From: Eulemur rufifrons
Taxonomy: Eukaryota; Chordata; Mammalia; Primates; Lemuridae
Assembly (NCBI RefSeq): GCF_041146395.1
Contig: NC_091008.1
Location: 4,043,501-4,107,500 of the forward strand
DNA length: 64,000 bases
Direction: 5' to 3'
Shown here: one piece after another, positions 36,413-47,760 of the stretch
Layout of the letters: every line of letters begins with the position of its first letter
Position numbering within the stretch: the first letter of the stretch is position 1
Program-made: the position numbers and the translations under genes
Notes under the pieces: model-generated
What the model was told of the DNA's origin: nothing
The model's input: the letters and a program-made list of their open reading frames with translations, nothing else
Database searches by the model: none

Positions 36413-38610
36413 GCACTGAAGAGTTAAAAACACACATTGACTTAAAATTTAAAAACATACATGTCTTTGCAAATGGTCCCCTTTTGCTTTGCTTTAAGAG
36501 AATAAAAGTAAGTTTACAAAATATTCTATAGATAGGTTGTGGAGTGTTACGCAGTGGGCTGAATTTAAATGCTTAATGACCAATACATGCACAGTTATAA
36601 CTTTATTCGAAGTTCTATTTGTCTTTTTATTAAAAGGGATTTGGAGATAATGATCTGGCAGTCAATTGTTTAGAATGACAATTAATTAATGTGATGACTA
36701 TAGGTCATTCAGAAGCCATTCTCTCCTAATTTACTAATTTTGGATAACTTCCCTTTCTTCAAAAGTAGACCATGATTATTTTATAACCCACTTACGCCGC
36801 TGGGTGAAATGCCAGATTTCTCCACATTCTCTTCTTGGATCCAGTCCATCTGAGTAGCTAAGGTTCTTCATCTATACCTGACACTTTTAAAGCTTTGTAT
36901 GAAACATCTGTTTTCCATTTTTAAAACGTCAACTTGTCCATCTTGCATGGGCGTTGGGGTAAAGCAGACAAATCCCGCTTTGTCTAAAGACCCCATCTCG
37001 ATTGTTCTGCCAAAACCATATTTGCTCCATTAATCAGACTCCTCAACGACACGTCAGGGAAGGGAGTGGGGAGCCAGTAATCCCACGGTACGACTTCTGT
37101 GCTAACTACTCCGGAGAGTACTGCGGAGGGGGGCAAGCAACTGTGCTTCCTATCCAAAGTGGTGTTTTCCTACTACATCTTGTTCTTCACTCCACTAAAA
37201 GTTAAGCATTACAGTCACAAAAAAAGATCCAGGGAGATTAGAAATAATGGGCGTTGATCCTTTAGCTTTCCCATGCCCTTTCCCTGCAGAAGGGCTGCTG
37301 TTTGCACCCAGCTCAGTTCATGACCTTCTGCATTTCCCATCGGAAGGCCAAGCCCAGGAGCTGCAGCACCACGGATCTCCCAGGATTGAAAAGCTTTACA
37401 TAGAATGACATTTGGATACTAGAGCCTCAACTCAACTCAGAGCCTGTATACGCACCCTCGTTGCCTCCCGTTACCCAACCCTAAGGATGTGGAGTCTCCG
37501 AGTTTTCCAAGAGGCAGTGGAGATGCATTAAAGGAGACCTTCCCTGCTGCCAAGGCACTCTCCGCCTTGGCGGAGTGAAAGTCTTTCTTGAACAGGCTCA
37601 ATTCAAACACAAGTTGGAGCCTCTACCCTTACTGCGACATAGGTGAACAGAATCTGGAGGTGGCATGCTCCCAACAGGAACCGGAATAAAACGTCCAAGC
37701 AGACTGGTCCATCTTCCAGGGTCTCACATGCCTTGGTGGGTTCTGGTTACATTCCAATGATGACATGAGTCTTGGTCATTTGTCAATGTCCCCAGCTCCC
37801 TAAAACTGGGAAGATTTATGAATGCTTAGCACATTCTGCCAAGTCACATGTGCAGGCTGGCCTTTCCTTAACAACAGTGGCTCCAATGCTTCCAGTGCAC
37901 TTTTTTTTTTTTTTTTTTCCCCAGTTCTGCCTTTCTGGTTGGCTGCCAGCATGATCTTATTAAGGCTGAGTTTGACCCAGCTTTGACTGCAGCAGCTCGC
38001 ACCGTCGGAGCGCTGCTACTGTTTTCTCTCCCAGGACATCTGCTGCGGCACTGCTTCAGATAATACTTCATTATGTCCTGGAAATGTTTCTTACCACGTT
38101 GGGCACCATTGTGCGTCCTGCTCTTTGAAGTTAATGCGAGTCTTATGTGATGATTTGATATACATCAGAGTGTACCTAAAAATTATGGCCCACTGAGTTA
38201 AAAAAAAAAACAAAAAACTAGAAAGATCCCTCTTTCATTTGTTAGACTCAAAACAACAGAACTCCAGTCTCCCTTCGTACAGGCAGTTTTCTGGGAAATT
38301 GAAGAGAGAGAAAGGGAAAGATTTTTTTACTTACCCCTGGAGATCAAACCTTCAAGAAGGGTGAGGCACACGCATGTGTGTGGGTAAGTGATGGGCTTAC
38401 TCAGTGTTTATGGCTCCTCAAATCCCTGATAAAACTCAGGAAATACCTGTATAACAGGTACTTAAGGAGGACACAACCTATTTCACATTCTACGTCATGA
38501 CTGTGGGTAGGAACCTACTGGAACTCTACACCAGTCTCTAAACCACCAAGTTCATAGAGGGGAGTATGTGGATAGTTCTTCTGGCCATCATACTTGGTGA
38601 AGAGCAAAAT
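36413..38610. other. Unique DNA, GC-richer 36.95-38.1 kb
   Basis: No transposon recognised. 36950-38100 is GC-richer and keeps CpGs, and includes a 16-nt hairpin sequence (37560-37575, CTCCGCC-TT-GGCGGAG) and an 18-nt poly-T (about 37901-37918). Small ORFs on both strands are not recognisable proteins. No CpG island by eye. Confidence 0.4.
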
Positions 38611-38614
38611 ATTT

Positions 38615-38862
38615 ACAATTAATCATAGTTAATGGTTCGAGCGTACTTACTATGTAGAATCTGGTGGGCTACACACATGGTCTAGATTTTCTCAATAAAT
38701 GCACACAAAAACCACTCTGTGAGTTAATGGTGTCATAGTTTCCACATGTTGCAGATGTGGAAACTGAGGAATTGACAGAATAGGTAACACAGTTGCCCCA
38801 AGGTCAGAGTCCATGGTAGAACCAAGAGCCCAACCCAGGCAGGCTGAGGGCAGAGCACCCTG
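38615..38862 (-). repeat. MIR SINE relic
   Basis: 'gcgtacttactatgtagaatctggtgggc', 'aaaaaccactctgtgagttaatgg', 'cagatgtggaaactgaggaattgacagaataggtaacacagttgccccaaggtcagag', 'accaagagcccaacccaggcaggctg' is reverse-complement MIR in order. Confidence 0.85.
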
Positions 38863-40984
38863 TTGGCTGAATGCCATGGAAGTCGTATTTATGGAATCTG
38901 CAGAAGCAGAAGCTCCCTCCTTGGGCCCTGCAGGGGGAACTTCAGATTACTAGTGGGGTAGTGCCTGATTTTCCTGTTAACCTCCACTTGGTTCTACTCT
39001 ACATCCAACTTGGTCGGCTTCCTGTGTCCTTTGAGACCCTGGCCCATTTTATCCACCTTCACAAAGCAAATTACATACAACAGACAGAGAGGAAATGAAG
39101 AAAAATCTATACTAGATCTGCCTCTGTGCTAGGCCAGTTTTCAACAGATTTACAGCCCACAACCATTGAATTCTGAGTTTACGTGAAAAAAAAAACTTCT
39201 ACATACTGGAAAATATTTGCCACTAAGGAGCTAAAAATCTGAGTTCTGAAATACCTTTGTCTACAGAATTGAGAATAGTAACACACTGGCTGTATTTAGC
39301 CTTGTGACTCTTATCCAGTTCTTTTAAGCACTTGAGTGTCAGCTTCAAGAACTATTGATGATGGTCCTTCCTAAATTTCCAGAATTCTCTCCGAGGAACA
39401 TAGATTACGTTTTTAAATCAGAAAAAAACATGTTAATATGTTTGATGGAATTAACTTAGATCGGTAATAGTTTTAGTCAAATAATATTTTTTGTGAATTT
39501 CTTGTCAGACGAATATTTTAGAAATGACATTTGGAATACCACCTCAACCAGAATGTTTTCTAACGATTCTGCCTACACTCCTCTTTATTTTTCCTATTAA
39601 CTATAGGGTAGGGGCCTTAATGACTTGATACTTTCTATTTCTGGAGAAAAATATATATACAAGAAATAACCTTCCAGTCATTTTTATCCTCAGACTGGTT
39701 TTGCTCTAGCTATGATAATATATATAGTGCAATAATTCTCCATTAGAAGATGACATCTACTTGAAAAGGTCTCTTGTTAGCTAAGTGTTTCTTCTACTGA
39801 ATTATTGGCCTATTTTCCCAGTGGTGAGAAAAGGGAGAAAGTAAGGGCAAAGATGAGGATAGAATTCAACTTGAGACTAACCCAGATGACAATAGGGACA
39901 TCAGAAAATGTCAGGATAGTTTCAGATATCACTTTTCAAACTGGTACCCCCATAAAATATTGAGCCTCAGTCACAAACCACTGATAATATCCCGAATTAT
40001 CTGTAACTCTGAGAAAGTATAAAAAAAGATGACAAAGATGATACACGTCAAAAGTGACTTTGAATCAACTACCTTATAGCGGTACATGCTCACAATAGGC
40101 ATCAGACGAGACCTTGACAAATCTCCAAACTCATGACTGCCACCATGTCCTATTTTCCCCACCAAATGTTCTAAAGGGTACAATTTATTGAGAAATTTGA
40201 GTTTCCTCTTTGATGCAATTTGGACTTTTCATAGTGAAAAGCATGAGAAAAATTCAGTATCAAAGTAGCTAGAAAGCAAAGGAAATAGCGCTTGTATGAC
40301 TGAAATGTCCAGAGCTTTCCCAGGCAGCTGGAGTGAGGTGGTCAGGACCTGAGTGTTCCCTCTCCCCTCCTTTCCTCCCCTCCCCACCCCTCCCCAGCTT
40401 TCTACTTCACCCTCTCAGTGCTACAGTTGGAAGGAGAGATGAAGAGAGCCAGACATATGTGAGGACCTCAGCTCTCTTCTTTCTCAATATTAAAATTCCA
40501 GCAGAGGGGGTAGGGAGTAGGGCAAGGGAGGTAAACCAGAGCATTCTGAGATCTGCGACCAGAGAGGTTTACCTCCTGGATCACAAGGAGTCAAGACAAC
40601 TCAGACTCTCAGAGACGGTAAAAGCCATCTCGAGGCTGGGTGAGCAGGCAAAGATCTCAAACGGTGACCTTTCACCAGAATAGATCATGTGTTACATGGG
40701 GCCCAGTGAGGACTGACACCAGCACCCAAAGTCCCAGCTTGATGAGAACTACAAGACAATACAGACACCAGAAGATGCCCCATCCCCAGTGCAGAGAATA
40801 ATGCGGAAGCTTCCTTTTATCACTCAGGAGAAGCAAAGGGCATGGGAAGTGGGGAAGGCACAGAAGAGAAGAACTCTGAAAGTCGAGGTATTTAATAAAA
40901 TGAAACCTAGTTAGCCTATGAGTCCCTGCGTGAACTGGCAATAACTGAATTAATCTTTGATAGATAAGATTAAGATTAAGATTC
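38863..40984. other. Unique DNA with a C-rich tract
   Basis: No transposon recognised. 40361-40397 is a pyrimidine tract of C3-C4 runs (tctcccctcctttcctcccctccccacccctcccc). A 116-codon plus-strand ORF begins within this tract's neighbourhood, but its sequence (PPFLPSPPLPSFLLHP) simply reflects the tract. Confidence 0.4.
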
Positions 40985-41690
40985 CTTTTGGTTTTAGATC
41001 CTGTTGAAAGCTGTCTTGTCCATTGACTGAACACAGTCCTCAAAAGAAGTTATCTACTTCTCCAGTGCATTGTTCCAAATTTATCGTCTTCCATCCCACC
41101 CTGTTTCTGAAGTTTCTTGATAGCATATCCTATCAGAACTAGCTTGGAAGAGCCCCAGCCCAAGCCGTCTGCCTGAATGCTCTGACATATTCCTCTAATC
41201 TCGTTCCCCAACTCGTTATCCCAGGGTTTCACATCTAGAAGACTTGGCAACAAGTCCAGGTTTTTTGGCCTTCCTTGACCCATCCTGTCTAAAGTATGCT
41301 TCTATCAGTCTCTTCCCTCATCACGTTTGTCCTCGTCATCAGATCCAAAGAAAGCAATGCCATTGTCGTCTTTACTATACATAGCTCCATTTCTTTTGGT
41401 GTTGTCTACATTGGCCAGGCCATTCTTGCCTGGAGCCTTCCTCATTCCAGGCAGGCTGGCTTCCCCCAATCTCTTCTTAAGAAGTGCTGTCATTACACCA
41501 ACACAGAACACGACAGTACACAACTCAGCAGGTGGTGAGATGAGAGTGGCTTCCAGGACACAGAGTGGGCTTGTGACATTGTTCTCAGCATCTGCTGTTC
41601 TCCTTTTGTGATGCTGTTCTCAATGTCCTCCAGGGAATCGCTGAGGCTCTGGATGCCCCAACAGGGATCTGCAGTTTTCTGAAGCCCCTG
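40985..41690 (-). pseudogene. EEF1B2P: Processed pseudogene of EEF1B2 (elongation factor 1-beta)
   Basis: EEF1B2 encodes the guanine-exchange subunit of the cytosolic eEF1 complex, which recharges eEF1A with GTP. Two minus-strand blocks in one frame carry its protein sequence. 41523-41308 includes EASLPGMRKAPGKNGLANV...YSKDDNGIAFFGSDDED (the acidic linker). 41283-41050 includes LLDVKPWDN...[14 protein letters not shown]...[10 protein letters not shown]...EDDKFGT (the C-terminal exchange domain). Nucleotide similarity continues 3' to the parental stop equivalent (TAA, 40996-40994) and, more weakly, 5' to about 41690. It is intronless. Two adjacent in-frame stops (TGA TAG, 41307-41302) with a local deletion, a stop near 41052 and a later frame change disable it. 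No poly(A) remnant or target duplication is visible, so it is old. EEF1D fits less well: the KASLPGVKKALGKYG-like part is specific to EEF1B2. Confidence 0.88.
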
Positions 41691-41799
41691 CTGGTGGCTC
41701 CATCTGGAGGCTGGGTGGCAGTGGAAGAAAAGAGATTGAGATGTTTTTCAGCTCTTTTTACTTAGAGGACTTATCGGTTTATTTATTAGTTTCATTTAG

Positions 41800-41817
41800 T
41801 TTTTTTTTTTTTTTTTT
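41800..41817. repeat. Poly-T run
   Basis: Eighteen consecutive T on the plus strand. It lies on the 5' side of the minus-strand pseudogene, so it is not that pseudogene's A-tail. Origin unknown. Confidence 0.8.
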
Positions 41818-41939
41818 CTTGCTGCCTAGAGGAAATGGGAATTCAGAAGCATATTCACTTGAGTTTACAACAAAATTAAAAACAATGCTCTGTTTCTGGG
41901 CATCTGTGTTGTGACTACACTGTAAACTCACTGAAGCTT

Positions 41940-42130
41940 CAATCAATGCTCTGCCACTTAATTAGATTTTTGACCTTGGGTTTCTGTAGCTCAGCTTCCT
42001 CATCTTTAAATAAAGGTAATCATAGTGTTTTCCTACAGACGTGCTGTATTAAATGAGAAAATCAATGCAAATGCCTTAGTTCAGTGCAATGCACTTAGGA
42101 AGCACTTAACAAAAGTTAACTATTTTTATT
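41940..42130 (+). repeat. MIR SINE relic, sense
   Basis: 'caatgctctgccacttaattagatttttgaccttggg', 'agctcagcttcctcatctttaaataaaggtaatcatagtg', 'attaaatgagaaaatcaatgcaaatgccttagttcagtgcaatgcacttaggaagcacttaacaaaagtt' is MIR in order. Confidence 0.8.
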
Positions 42131-42499
42131 CACTTAAAGAAATCACTGCCTTACATGAGAGTTAATTAGCATGTGATCACCTAAGAGCTGATTTGGAGAG
42201 TATATGGTTAGGATACACAAACCAGGATTGGAGAGCTCAAGAGAGAAAGCATCTTTGGAACTGAAGGTAAAAACAAAACTATAAAAGAATGAATCAATTA
42301 GGAAAAAGGGTCACTCTTCCAGAGAAGGAAGAGAGCAAGAGATGAAAGGACCTGCAGCAGCAATAGAGAAATTGTCACAGGTTGTTCTCCTTTTGGCTTG
42401 AGAGCCACTGCATAGGGGGAATGGGACATCAATCTAGGAGGTGGATAAAGAGGAGTCAGGTTATGAGGGTAGAGTAGGAATAACAAGAATGTGAACTAA

Positions 42500-43480
<981 letters not shown>

Positions 43481-43702
43481 ACAGGTGCCCAATCTAGATT
43501 CCTAGGGAATCTGGAAAACTTCAGAGAGTAGAATGATGAAAACATGAATTGTAAAATTTGCTTTCACAGACCCGTTTTTTTTTTTTTTTTATCAGATCTT
43601 ATTCTTACTGATTTTTTCTTTATGGGCTTTTTTTTTTTCCTGGCCATTTCTCTAATACATATTTACAACCTAAGATACCTTCTGTCAACTTGAATTAATG
43701 TG

Positions 43703-43762
43703 GAAGAAAAAGTTAAATTCACCCTCCACTTTGCCCGATCTGCCCTACTCCAAAAAGATAAA
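43703..43762. repeat. Dispersed direct repeat, copy 1
   Basis: 'gaagaaaaagttaaattca' followed by 'ccctccactttgcccgatctgccctactccaaaaagata' recurs 615 bp downstream at 44318-44376 with few changes. Possibly two fragments of the same LINE-associated repeat. Confidence 0.8.
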
Positions 43763-43812
43763 CTTGTTTAAGGTTGTCCATTATGCAAAGATATTTAGAT
43801 TTGACCTATGAA

Positions 43813-43827
43813 ACAAACCATTAATTT
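43813..43827. repeat. Target-site duplication, left copy
   Basis: ACAAACCATTAATTT, identical to 43985-43999. Confidence 0.93.
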
Positions 43828-43984
43828 ATTTTTTCAGAATTTTATGGGGGTACATATGTTTTGGTTTCATAATTTGTTTTTGTACAGTTTGAGTCGAAGT
43901 CATCAGTGTGCATTGTACCCATTAGGTGTGAATTTACCCGTCCTCTCCTGCCTCCTCCCACCTGCTTGATTTCCCTTGAATTGT
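43828..43984 (-). mobile_element. Severely 5'-truncated lemur-lineage L1 (3'UTR only)
   Basis: A 157-bp insert between perfect 15-bp direct repeats. It reads 'attttttcagaattttatgggggtacatatgttttggtttcata...ttgtacagtttgagtcgaagtcatcagtgtgcattgtacccattaggtgtgaatttacccgtcctctcctgcctcctccc', which from memory is the reverse complement of the 3'UTR end of strepsirrhine L1. The T-rich left edge is the remnant of the A-tail. All coding sequence was lost at insertion. Confidence 0.88.
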
Positions 43985-43999
43985 ACAAACCATTAATTT
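43985..43999. repeat. Target-site duplication, right copy
   Basis: ACAAACCATTAATTT, identical to 43813-43827. Confidence 0.93.
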
Positions 44000-44083
44000 T
44001 GAGTTTTAAAAAAATACCAATTTAATGTTCAATTTGTTAAATGCATCTTTACCTAGTCTCCTAGTCTCACCATATTTCTGACC

Positions 44084-44116
44084 CCACCCAACCCCAACCA
44101 CCGCTCCCCCCCCCCA
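44084..44116. repeat. C-rich tract with a ten-C run
   Basis: Runs CCCC, CCC, CCCC and a C10 homopolymer (44107-44115 region) within about 33 bp. The minus strand could form a G-quadruplex; one loop would be long. Confidence 0.7.
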
Positions 44117-44317
44117 TGCCTCACACTCAGGAATGGGGTTGGTTCAGAAACTTCTTGATGGTATTTTCCAAAATCCTTGCCAACCCTTAATAACATCACA
44201 TTTTTTTCTTTACTCTTTTGTTAATCTACTGGGTAAAAAGGTAGTATCTTCTTTTATTTCTTTATTTCTCTAACTACTAGATCACAGTAAAAAGTGTAAA
44301 CAATATAGAATTATATA

Positions 44318-44376
44318 GAAGAAAAAGTTAAATTCATTCTCCACCTTGCCCAATCTACCCTAATCCAAAGAGATAA
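44318..44376. repeat. Dispersed direct repeat, copy 2
   Basis: Near-copy of 43703-43762; flanking sequence (aaaaagtgtaaacaatatagaattatata before, 'attacttttaatactatgg' after) resembles an old LINE-associated repeat. Confidence 0.75.
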
Positions 44377-44499
44377 TTACTTTTAATACTATGGTTCACA
44401 ATCTTACAGAATTCATATGTTTACATGATAGTAAATTGTGATATATTCCCATACACATATACATACATAGCTATACAGATTCATATATATATGAATATA

Positions 44500-44919
44500 C
44501 AGTTGGCCCCTGAACAGTGTGGAGGTTAGGGGCTCCAACCCCCGGTTCAATCAAAAATCCAAGTATAAATTTTGATTCCTCCAAACTTAATTACTAATAA
44601 CCTAGTGTTGACCAGAAGCCTTACCAATTATGAACAGTGGATTAACGATATTTTGTATATGTATTGCATTCTTACAGTAAAGTAAGCTAGAGAAAAGAAA
44701 ATGTTATTAAGAAAATTGCAAAGAAGAGAAAATATATTGACTATTCATTAAGCAGAAGTGGATCATTATAAAGGTCCTCCTCCTTGTCATCTTCACATTG
44801 AGTAGGCTGAGGAGGACGAGGAAGAGAAAGAGTTGGTCTTGCTGTCTCAGGGAGGGATGAAGGAGAAGAAAATAAGTGGACTCCTGTAATTCAAACCCAT
44901 GTCATTCAAAGGTCAGCTG
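44500..44919 (+). mobile_element. Tigger2-like DNA transposon (pogo group, non-autonomous)
   Basis: Starts CAGTTGGCCCCTGAACAGTG and ends AAAGGTCAGCTG, near-complementary terminal inverted repeats, with TA at the left flank (the expected target) and CA on the right. Internal blocks match the short Tigger2-type element: 'ggttaggggctccaacccccggttcaatcaaaaatccaagtataa', 'tcctccaaacttaattactaataacctagtgttgaccagaagcc', 'aagtaagctagagaaaagaaaatgttattaag', 'aaaggtcctcctccttgtcatcttcacattgagtaggctgaggagg'. No transposase frame. Strand is arbitrary. Confidence 0.85.
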
Positions 44920-45030
44920 CATATGCATATATATGCAAAAATGTAGCTGTATATATATTTATATGGCGATATATTTGATTATTTGCAAGTGTGGGTATTA
45001 TATATATATGTATATATATGGAGAGAGAGA
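44920..45030. repeat. TA/ATGT-rich simple sequence ending in (GA)n
   Basis: Alternating 'tatatatatgtatatatatgg' followed by 'agagagagagaa'. Low complexity; the overlapping 65-codon ORF (YIYMYIYGE) is an artefact. Confidence 0.8.
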
Positions 45031-45054
45031 GAAATTAAGAGTAAGTTTAGGCAC

Positions 45055-45155
45055 CAGCAAAAAACACAAATAATCCAGTTAAAATGGGCAAAGGATCTTT
45101 AAAGACACTTCTTTAAAGAAGACATACAAATGGTCAACAAGTATATGCATGCTTC
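45055..45155 (+). mobile_element. Old L1 ORF2 scrap
   Basis: 'ccagttaaaatgggcaaaggatctttaaagacacttctttaaagaagacatacaaatggtcaacaagtatatgcatgcttca' matches the L1 ORF2 segment 'cccattaaaaaatgggcaaaagatctgaatagacatttctccaaagaagacatacaaatggccaacaagtatatg'. Confidence 0.85.
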
Positions 45156-47544
45156 AGAAATCTGATTTCAGAAATTTGAAAGGAATCCTTAATACAGATA
45201 TAAGGATTTGTATATGATTGGAGAAAATTTTGATAGCTTAATAATAATACCTTAGCTTAACCATAATACCTTTCTTTACTTCCCAAGTATATTTATATAT
45301 CAAATCTTGGTTATTTATTAAACATTATGACAGTATAAAAATTTTAATATAACAGGAAGAGTATTATGATTATTTTCCCATTTTGTACAACACTGAATTA
45401 TTCTTAAATACTACCTCGTGTCTTTTTACTCACAAAACTTTTATATATCTATTTTTATTAAAATTTTTTTTTTTTTACTAGATGTCCTATCAGAATTCTC
45501 AAACTCCTTTCAGCCATATTTTTCTCCAAATGCTCAAACTTCTTTATTTAGTTTCTGGAGGTTTTGTTTTTTACAGAAGTCATCCTCCTGCTTTGGCCGA
45601 GACCCAAACTTGTCACTCTGGGACTTTCTTTCACTCTTTTCTACATGACTCTTCTATATCTTATATCCCAGAGCTTTCTCTGTCTTAGTTGACTATCTTA
45701 TTTTTGGAGCAGGCTTCCATCAGAATATATTTCCCCAGAGTACAGTGACTTTGGTAACGGATATAGATCCCTTTGATAAGAATCAGGGAATTATTACATG
45801 TGACCCTACACGCTAGCTGTGCCATTTTCCCGAGGTGTCCTGTCCTCTCTCACAGTGGGCTGTGTGTCAGACAGGCCTTGTCCTGAGTTGATGGTTGACT
45901 GAATCTACTTCACAGGCTTTTGGAGTGTAACTGTCACCATAGCTCTCAAACCCTAGAGGTTATGCATTAGCTGGTCTCTGTGCTCTGATTGCTGTTCTTT
46001 TTTCTGCCTAATTTTTATGTTTTTAAAATCCCTTCCTTCTAATGGATATATGTTTCCTTTGCTGTCATGATTTGAAAGTTAAAAGAGTATTTTTATTCCA
46101 CTAGGTAGTTTCCTTTAAGATGACAAAAAACATTTTTCTTTAATATAAATGTTACAAAGAAAATAGCACCTATGAAACTTCGGAGACGACAAAAATTTAG
46201 CATACTTTATCTTTCTCCACTATTCTTCCCACACATTTCCCAATATTGCCCACAAATTTAGAATTTTTGTCATCTTTTTCATAATTAAATTATAGTGTTG
46301 ACCTTATATAGCTTTCTTTCAAAAATTATCTCCTTTTTAATGTATTTACAACTTCACTAATAACAATTTTTAAAAACTCACTTTATATTTTGCTGATTTT
46401 ACTGTCGCTTATATAGTACTTTAATGCCTATCCCTGTATTTGAATTATTTTAATTTATAATTCAGGTAACCGTCTTTGGTCTTTGAGTAATATTTTTCAA
46501 GGGTGTATTAGTGGTTTACATTATCAAAAATATTTCTATTTCTTGGTATATTAACAGCAAAAAACAGCATTTCCGCACTGAATCTGAAGATAGGCTTGTC
46601 TTTAAATTAGGAAAATTTCTTCTATTGTTTATTTAAATAGTGCTTCTATTCTATCTCTGCTGCTTTTTTAATTTTTAATTTTTATTTTAGTGTTAGAATA
46701 CTCAATATAGGTATACTATGTTTTTGCTTTTTTAAAAAAAAATATTCTGTTATCTTTTTAGGATTCCCAGTATATGTGTATTGCAGTTTCTGAATCTGTT
46801 TTTGTCTTTTTCTCACTCATCAATATGTTTTTTTCTGTATACAAAAGAATTTATTAGTTCACTTTCTATATTGTTAATTCCATTTTTGCAAGTATCCAAG
46901 ATCCTCCACTATGGTTTTTAACTCCACAGGTGTGTGTTTTTCTTACTGTACAAGCTTTACCAATCATGGATTATTTTTCCACTGGAAACAAGATTTTGTT
47001 TCACGAATGTGATGTCTCTTTTATACCTAAGTGTACAATTCCTGACTTCTCTAACTTTTAAGAGGTCGAATCCTCTTCTCTGTCCTTGTAGAAATCCTCT
47101 GCTCATTTTATTCTGGTGCCCTGGAAGAGGAAGCAGCTTGATGCAGAGTTTGTGATTATGATTGGTTGGTCTCTAGGGAAGAAGCTTGACGGGTTTCTGC
47201 TAAGGCCGCCAGCCACCCTGCAAGGACGGCCACTAAAAGTTTTCTATTCCTCTCACTGTTCCTTCAGGTGGAAATAACACTGTTCCATCAGCTTTCAGCC
47301 GCCCACAGGTGTCTGCTGTAGGTGAAGGTTTCACCAGAGATCCAACCTCATATTCATTCCCTCTGCTTGTTCTCTAATCTGCCCTCGTCACCATGACTAG
47401 ATAAATTGACCTTTGCCAACATGTCCTCCATGAATGTCCACGAATGCCGATTTTCTACGGTAATGGGAATTTCCAGAAGATTCTGACTGTCCTTTTCAAT
47501 GTTTCTCTGCCTAACCTATATCTCACTGAAGTTTCTCAAAGTTT
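45156..47544. other. AT-rich DNA, nothing firmly recognised
   Basis: No transposon assigned with confidence, although parts of 45.4-46.9 kb have the T-rich look of decayed antisense LINE sequence. ORFs at 45.4-45.7 and 46.9-47.2 kb are not recognisable proteins. Confidence 0.4.
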
Positions 47545-47760
47545 TGCCTTGTTGAACTTTCTCATTCATTCAACAATTATTTTTTGAGAGCTGAGGATAC
47601 TGTAATGATAGAAGCATATCAACCTTGAACCTCATGAATGATATACCCCAACAGGGAGAAGCCCAACAATAAACAAACAAACGTGTAAATGTATTTGATG
47701 GCAGAGAGTGAGAAAAAACAAAGCAAGGTGAAGGACGGAGGAGAAGTCAGGTAGAACAGT
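47545..47760 (-). repeat. L2 3'-end relic
   Basis: 'tcattcattcaacaattattttttgagagctgaggatactgtaatgatagaagcatatcaaccttgaacctcatgaatg...caataaacaaacaaacgtgtaaatgtatttgatggcagagagtgag' follows the reverse complement of the L2 terminus. Confidence 0.75.
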
